A DNA stretch of 64,000 nucleotides from Beroe forskalii. Lineage: Eukaryota > Ctenophora > Nuda > Beroida > Beroidae. Positions 57,241 through 64,000 of the stretch are shown here, one piece after another. The position numbers and the translations under genes were made by a program. The stretch's first letter is position 1. The number at the start of each line of letters is the position of its first letter. The notes beneath the pieces are model-generated. The model was given only the letters and a program-made list of their open reading frames with translations, was not told the origin of the DNA and did not search any database. The DNA is taken from contig WFMF01000028.1 of the NCBI GenBank assembly GCA_011033025.1, positions 1-64,000 of the forward strand, given 5' to 3'.

Positions 57241-59889
57241 CTGCGGAGGAAGGTGGTATGAGGTTAGAATAAACGAATAACGAACTTCTAACTTTCATTA
57301 CGAGGGATAGCCCGACTTTTCACCTGACGACGTTGATTGACCTCAAGTAGCAATTAATCTCCAGCAGTTCTGACCCTTACAGTAACTGCATAACATTAAC
57401 CCTAACCTTACCCAATTCCCACCCGGACTCTAATTATCGGTACGGTAGAATATGGCTCATATGGGCATGGCAATATAACTGAAACCTACGCAACTTAAGA
57501 AATAAAGGCGTGGGTTTTTCGGTTTTTTAACTTTATCTAAATTCTTTAAATGAAAAGCATGAGCAAAAACAATGATGCATTCGGGCATTCCATCAACTTT
57601 AGCCAATCCAACTTAACCCAATGAAAAGTATGGATTAGGATATGAATATGATTATGAGCACCCTTCTAAGCTACAACGGTGTCCAGCAATAATGGACATC
57701 ATGCATCACCCCAGCTGGCAGCTGCTATCATAGCTGAAGCGTTCCTTATAAATACTTGCCTTGTTGGGCCCCAATGAAGTCTCGAACAACCCAAAGAAAA
57801 AATAAACACAAGCGAAGCATTGCTACGAATGAGCTCATGAATTAGTCAAGAAGCACTATCAGCTTATCAGAAAATGGCAGTGGCAGTTAAAATGTTAATC
57901 TAAATCAGTAAATAAAATGTTCGATAGCGTGACGTAACAAATGTGTGAATGAAAAAATAAATATGGCCGACATAAATACCGCGTGATCTGGAAGAGGCGC
58001 GCGCGTCTCTTCCATTTCCGCCTTTAGCACTTACACCAACGCCTCTTCCACTACACACCTTAGGCGCCTCTTCCACGCCCCCTAATGTGAGTGTATCACA
58101 GCGACTGAAAGTGGGTAATGTGTAAAACGTGTACGGCATACCCAAAACCGAGTTTTAAAAACTTCCTGACATTCATGCAATAATTCGAACGTTTCTCCCT
58201 GCATGAATCTTGAATTCCAGTCTGCGGCCGGCCAGAATAATTAACTGCGACGAGTTTTCACCACACGTAATTTGGCCACCAACTATGCATACAAACAGCG
58301 GAGCATATTCGCAAAAACATTGAAAATAGTTGAAGTCAGAAATGCAAAACCCACACAGTAATAACTTAATAATATCTTAATGTGATAAAACTATTAAATA
58401 TTTAAATCATTTTTGGCAATGGGCACCCGTATGTGGTGAGAAACAGCTTCATATTTTTCTGTACCTACGTACCCTGTACCCATTTTACATTTTCCCAGGA
58501 CATTACATTTTTAAAGTTTTGTAGGTATTGCATGAGCCAACCAGGTTTTTAGGATAAACAAACTTTTAGTTTCACTATTACAGTTTTACTTTTATGAATA
58601 TGATGAACTTTTAAAGAAGTTCCGAAATAAAACAAACGGATAAGGATAACAAAATTCAAACACTCATAGTTCACTTATTTATATCTATAAAACACTTCTG
58701 AAAATGTCGACAAATTACTTTTTTTATTACTATATAGATCGCTATATAAATAGTGATATAATTAAAATACTAAAACTTACATATTTAAATAAAAATTCAA
58801 TCTACAGTATATCAGTATGAGAGCTCCTAGGTCAAAGTTTGTGAGCTTACAAGGATAATATTTCAGAAACATACTACAGATTAGGTGCAAGCAAGGCCTC
58901 ACCTTAACTCACATCTTGGGCCAGGTACGGTCGAGCTGCAGCAATTTTTAGGCTTTAGGAGAAAGTCTATAAGTATGAATACAGGATAATATTTTACAAA
59001 TTTGTCGTAATTTGATTGATATTTTAACTACTTAATAACTATCTTAATATAATAGTACTCAAAAGCTCAGTTAATCATTTAATGACGACATTCATATTCA
59101 TATGAATTTCATTAACAAAATATTGTTAATAAATCTATCTAATCGCTAATCAATATGAGTCAATGGAACTGGAAGGTCAATAAGCAATGTTCCATCATAA
59201 TGGAACATTGTAATCGTAAGCGTACACCAGTATATATACTGGTGTACGCTTACGATTGCTTACTCCAAACTTTTGAGCTTAAAAATTCAATCAGCCACGT
59301 ATATGACAGACAGCTTCATGCAATTGAAACAACCACATTTTGGCGACTAACATGAAGTACTAGTAGAAAATCAAGGAGCACTGAGCTATAATTGCGCCAC
59401 CTCTAATCTCTATTACATGGCTCATAAGCCCTTATTTGCAACCATATACATCGGGTTATTTCAATATTATAGGGTCGGGATGGATCCTATAACCCCATGT
59501 TATGTGGTCGTTTCCGACCCTATAAGCTGTGTTTACAATGATGACTCCGACGTAGATTCAATATGAAAGTTTATGACGTGAGTTGCCTACATATTTTTTA
59601 GCGTCGTTCGGATCCTAACTAGAAATTATTATAATTACTAAAATTCATCCGTCCTGTCGAAGTGACGAAGAAATAAGCTTGACACTCTATTAGCTTTCTA
59701 AATGCTGTCCTCACCATATTGTCCAACTCCCGCCTCGATTAACATGAGGTAACGTCAGTACTGTTCAGTTTATGGATGCAAACATCATCTCGAACTGAAG
59801 CTGAAGAAACACGGTTGCTCTGGAGTTCTGACCATCTCTGATATGTCGTCTGTCTATCTCTGATGTCTTCTTATGTTGTCTGATGTCGT
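57241..59889. other. stretch between Cys-rich gene and WDR47, no exon found
   Basis: The missing 5' exon(s) of the Cys-rich gene should lie here or beyond, but I found no phase-1 exon with a signal peptide. Repeats of GCGCCTCTTCCAC occur at about 57990-58080, and an inverted pair ATAGGGTCGG / CCGACCCTAT is at about 59469-59523. Confidence 0.4.
59185..59257. repeat. two adjacent perfect hairpins
   Basis: CAATGTTCCA (59185-59194) pairs with TGGAACATTG (59201-59210). Directly after it is a perfect 46-bp palindrome, 59212-59257, whose left half is AATCGTAAGCGTACACCAGTATA without spacer; only the first 20 bases need be read to see the pairing. Confidence 0.85.
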
Positions 59890-62800
59890 CTAATCCGCGA
59901 CCCCGTCCCTGGCAACCCAAAGACACGCCGTCCTGTCGGCACTGCACGTGGCAAACGCTTGCTTAGTCGGGTGCCATGTCGTCATGGTAACCTTATCTCT
60001 GTGGGTACCTAGGGATGGAATGTAAAGGGGAACGGATAATTTAACAGTTAACTCTAAACATTTCACCTCACGAAACTTTACCACATGATATTTCAATTAT
60101 AACCAAGCGTTTGGGCTAGGGTGAGGGCTCAGGTAAACAATTATTTCAGGTAAACAATTAGTTATTAATTTCTTGGCACTTTCACAATCAATATATAGAA
60201 TAAATATATTTTATATCTGAGAAATAGTGCTGCCTTTCTTTAAAATGAGCTGTGATGATCTAAAGATTGGTAATACTCTGAGGACTGTAATGGCCTCAGC
60301 AGTCATACCACAATACTGGAGGGTAATGTGGCTAATTTATTATCACTTTATACAGCCAATCAGACAACCAGCCCCATACTCATAGTCTGCATAAGGGCCA
60401 ACGGACATTCCCTGTCTGTAACTTGGACAATGACCTCTCCAAATCCAAACTATGGCCGCAAAGCCAGTTGTGACTCACTTCTGCACCTTTGAGTGAGCAT
60501 AATATACATTTAGTTTACATATTCGTTAGTAAATTTGATAGATTTCAAACATTTTAACTGCTTTATCTGCAAAGGCTCATTACAGTTGTGTATACAAACA
60601 ATGATGCGTTATATATAGGCTACCTATACTAAATTAAATAAGGAATAAATAAATAAATCATGAAATCTTTTCTAAATCCTTTAAAACCTCTTCTAGAGTC
60701 CAATGCCTTGACTCTAGTTCTTAACCAAACCCAAACTCAAGGGTTTGGGTTAGGTTAAGGTTATTGTCAGGTTCAGGGTAGAGAGATAAAGTGCCGTGAG
60801 GTGAAATGTCTGAAGTTGTAAGTTCAGGCTCCCCAAACACGATCAATCAAAATAAGAAGCTGTAATGAATAATTTTAAACCACCAAAAACCAACTCGTTA
60901 ATTTCACTGTGGAGCATTCTATGTATAACTTATCTTACTTGATGTTTAGATAATTATAGGTAAGCAACGAACCTAGTATCTCAGTGCAAGGGATGTCAGG
61001 ATTCAGCAGGACCTGTTCAGCACACGTTAGAGCTACCGTTCCATCGTACGATCCCGACAAGATGTACCTGGGCAAGGAGGGGATTCAGGAGTTTAGGGAT
61101 GTATTCTGGGATGTTTACACAGGGGTGCGTGTATTGGACCTCTGAGTGTTACAGGAATTGAGGGATATCTAACACTATTCACTTTGTCTGCACGTAAAAC
61201 CCCTTAATTACCCTTATGGTGTAATACTAATAAATAGATTGAGATTTTGGCGAATGCGACCGTGCAGGTTTTTACGCAGACACTAAACTTTGGTCTCGAC
61301 GTTCCATTTCCCTTACCCTTTTGTGATTTGTCACTTTTAGTTTTATAAATTTTCACGAAGAGACTGATTGGAAAGAGGGGAAACTTATAATTCATATTTC
61401 AAAGTTCTCAGTACCCATAGTAATAACTATTCACTGAAAAACAGTTATTTTTGTTGAAAGGCTCGATCCGTGACCCCTTTTTCTGTTGAGAATTCATCGA
61501 TACTGAATGCATGGCATTACAATGCTAACCATCAATGTAATCGCTAGGAACAAAGCAGTGCAATCATATTCTGAAGTAAGCGTACAAAAGAAGGACTTTC
61601 CGTAAATCAAATCAAGGTGAACATACGGTTTTTAGAATTGAAAATAAATGAAACTTTGTTCCATATAAGCAATAAGCATCGAGAAAACATATTGTTGTAG
61701 GGAAAAGATGAGGTGTTAAAAGCAGAGAATCATGCTGTATTGCTGTCATTAAGGATTCATTGCGGTGACATTGTGTGCAGTTCAGATTTGGTGTTTGATG
61801 ACTTAGTGTCATGAATCATGACCGCTAGGAGTTTTTAATTAGTTGATTGTTCGGGACCAATGGGCAACAGTAATTGTGAGTAAGTCCAGGGTATATCTCA
61901 CTCATATTGAGATATTCCAAAAAATTTGAGAACAGCATATACCTCGAATCCGGATTCTTTGGAAGTAAAAAATTAAGATGTGAGATATCGCATGTTGGAG
62001 AAATGATAATCATTTAAATGTAGTTGCCCGTGGGCACGTGTTTTACAGTTAGATTAGTATGATGTACGCACTATTGATGGTGGTCGAGTGGAAATTTAAG
62101 AAGGCGTTCGCACATTGACTCGCGACCTTAGCTACGCAAGGATTTAGAAATAGAGCTCACCTGGGGTTGCTATAGAGTTAATAGAGTTAGGATTTATACC
62201 TGGGGTTGCTATGGAGTCAAGAGAGTAGAGATTTAGAAATAGAGTAGACCTTGGGTTGCTATAGAGTCTAATAGTCTATGGAGAAAGGACTTCTAAAGCT
62301 CACCTGGGGTTGCTATAGAGTTAATAGAGTTAGGATTTATACCTGGGGTTGCTACAGAGTTAATAGAGTTAGGATTTATACCTGGGGTTGCTATGGAGTC
62401 GATGGAGTTAGGATTTGTACCTGGGGTTGCGATAGAAGTGCACTGATTTGCAGGGCGCTGGAGTGTGGGGTGAGAAAGCTGCCAGCAACTTTCCCATCTC
62501 AATGTCATAGAGCATGCAGAGGCCGTCATCTCGAGCAGCACAGAGCAGGTTACCGAAGTTGTTCAGGGAGAGAGAACCAACGCAGGAATTACCTGGGATG
62601 GGGATAGTGTGACATAGAGTGACATAGTGTGACAGAGAGCGACATAGGGTGACAGAGAGCGACATAGGGTGACAGAGAGCGACATAGAGTGACATGGAGT
62701 GACAAAGTTTGTCATTTAGCTACCACAAACATTAGTTTATACTGTAAGATGGTGGATTGGTGAGTAATGGGCTCACTAAGATAGTTTGTCATAGCTTGAC

Positions 62801-63710
62801 AGGTCATGGGCATATGTACAAAGCGGAGCGTAATATCGAGGAGGATTGGGGATCTTTGTACTTGGAGGGTTAGTGCTGTTGGGCGAGTAAAACGATGCGT
62901 GATTTTATCAAAGCTCTAAGTCAATGGTTCAATGGTACTAAGGTTCCTGATTACTGACCAGTGCCTATACTTCCATGGCACTTAGGTTCCTGAACACTCA
63001 GTACTCACCTTAAGCGCCTATGGCAGCGCCCATCAACCTGATTACTCACCTTTAGCGCCTATGGCTGCGCCCACCACGCGGGAACCTCACCTTTAGCGCC
63101 CATGACAGCACTCACCACCCAGACCACTCACCTTTAGCGCCTATTGCGGCGCCCACAACTCGGGAACAGAGGTTGGTTCTGCGGTCCCAGAGCCTAATGG
63201 TGGCGTCCTCACTCCCCGTCACGAACATGTCCTTGTGGGAGGTGACGGCGTGGACGGTGGCTGTGTGGCCGCTGTACGCCGCCACTTCAACCCCTGTAAT
63301 GCACGAGGTAAGGTGAAAAGTAAGTTCGGTTCGTCCGGAAAGGTTAAATGCTACGTCGGTATATACCAACTGGGACAAATGGTACAAGAGGCAAAATGTT
63401 CATAAATTAGGGACCTGAAAAGTAGAATTTAAGGAAATAAGTTCCAGAGAAATGGCTAACATATTGCAATAGGATAAATAGGATAGAAACCATTCTCAAT
63501 ATCTAATCAGTGAGGTGGACTTCATACCTTTCTCAATATCGGTGAGGTGGAGTAAGTTATCCCCGCCCCCAGCACTCAGCATCTGGCAACTGTCCAAGAA
63601 GTGAATGTCCCTCACAGTTCCCTTGTGGAAGGAAAACTCCCTGTCCGTGCCCGTGCTGATGCAGTTGTCAGCATCGAACCCAACAGCCACTATCGTCTTA
63701 TCGTTGGAAC
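59890..63710 (-). CDS. WDR47: WDR47 orthologue, C-terminal WD40 exons (partial)
   Basis: Exons in gene order: 63528-63710, 63132-63293, 62421-62592, 60973-61067, 59890-60008; phases agree (1, 1, 1, 2, 1) and the frame ends at TAG. They encode about 243 residues of a WD40 propeller. Motifs in order: GSNDKTIVAVGFDADNC; TVRDIHFLDSCQMLSAGGGD; YSGHTATVHAV...FVTGSEDATIRLWDRR; LCAARDDGLCMLYDIEMGKL; YILSGSYDGTVALT; THRDKVTMTTWHPTKQ; TCSADRTACLW. The opening GSNDK, CMLYDI, SGSYD and SSADRT-type blocks follow WDR47 (nemitin), a cytoskeleton-associated protein with an N-terminal LisH/CTLH that would lie beyond 64000. The penultimate intron is long (60009-60972). The donors of exons 2 and 3 are repeated in tandem. 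Confidence 0.85.
62150..62440 (-). repeat. 39-bp x 7 splice-donor array in WDR47
   Basis: On the minus strand the unit is ATAGCAACCCCAG followed by GTATAAATCCTAACTCTATT and AACTCT. The first unit is the end and donor of exon 62421-62592 (CGCAACCCCAG|GTACAAATCC); six more follow in the intron, each keeping an AG|GT. The next exon also begins CCCAG|GTACATC, similar to the donor side. Confidence 0.9.
62600..62700 (-). repeat. 10-bp array beside a WDR47 acceptor
   Basis: Units of GTCACTCTAT / GTCGCTCTCT lie directly upstream of the acceptor ATCCCCATCCCAG of exon 62421-62592, expanding its pyrimidine-rich stretch. Confidence 0.75.
63000..63140 (-). repeat. quadruplicated splice donor in WDR47
   Basis: GGCGCTAAAG|GTGAG at the donor of exon 63132-63293 recurs three more times in the intron (about 63091, 63048, 63007) in units of about 40-45 bp that also repeat the exon end (GTGGGCGC.GCCATAGGCGCT). 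Confidence 0.85.
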
Positions 63711-64000
63711 CTTAGGGGTGAATAATTAGATCACTGATAAGCATATTGATGAAGATATATCAAAAAACAAAATTTCCACTGATGTTCATAACAAGGATGC
63801 ACATAACTGAGGTATATAAAATATTTAAAAAGTCAAATAATCGAGAATCGACTTTTTTCGTCAATCACCAAAGAAATTTGGTGCCTTGGTATGAACCGCA
63901 TGAAAAAAAAAGGTCGACTCCATTTCATGATTCATCAACTCACAACAATACAATGTCGACATTCTTGACCGCTCATGTTCGCGACCTTCTGTTTTTTTAT
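63711..64000. other. WDR47 intron, running off the window
   Basis: AT-rich intron sequence upstream of the first visible WDR47 exon. No further exon is seen before the window ends. Confidence 0.5.

Noticed and set aside
57900..58145. 81-aa minus-strand ORF as first exon of the Cys-rich gene
   Set aside because: No signal-peptide-like start and no phase-1 donor at a fitting place.

Overview
This window is nuclear DNA from an animal. It is AT-rich and intron-rich (GT-AG introns), with long gene-poor stretches full of foldback elements, MITE-like repeats and minisatellites. The clearest phylogenetic anchor is the C-terminal WD40 part of a WDR47 orthologue. Two class A GPCRs, one of them an LGR/relaxin-receptor-like receptor with LDLa modules, also point to Metazoa. 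I cannot settle the phylum; an early-branching or invertebrate lineage fits, but this is inference. All exon structures were built by hand from splice signals, reading frame and phase.

Layout. 1-4.7 kb: repeats, no gene seen. 4.74-6.28 kb (-): a complete four-exon gene for a 136-aa type I membrane protein. 6.3-14.8 kb: no gene seen; a degenerate 1-kb duplication, foldback elements and TTAGGG-like patches. 14.8-15.7 kb (+): a LINE ORF1-like protein (coiled coil plus RRM-like) between TCATCA-type repeat arrays. 18.8-28.0 kb: a 4-kb tandem duplication; one copy carries a 1.14-kb DNA transposon and the other keeps the empty site. 31.6-34.8 kb (+): 27 copies of a splice-acceptor/start-codon unit running into an intronless GPCR. 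35.6-37.1 kb (-): two exons of an unrecognised gene. 39.3-41.6 kb (-): LDLa-GPCR with a frame break. 42.5-57.2 kb (-): at least 20 exons, all phase-compatible, of a large Cys-rich, partly mucin-like extracellular protein that I do not recognise. 59.9-63.7 kb (-): the last five WDR47 exons.

The most striking signal is that minisatellites in the gene-rich half repeatedly sit on exon-intron junctions. The repeat unit contains the splice site plus flanking exon and intron bases. I see this at eight junctions in four genes: donors of four exons in two genes plus one further donor array, and acceptors of three exons. Two more arrays expand pyrimidine-rich sequence upstream of acceptors. The largest, about 63 x 45 bp, lies between the last two exons of the Cys-rich gene; a splice from its first donor to its last acceptor removes it and restores the frame. 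This fits intron birth or growth by tandem duplication of AG|GT segments, and predicts many competing splice sites per junction.
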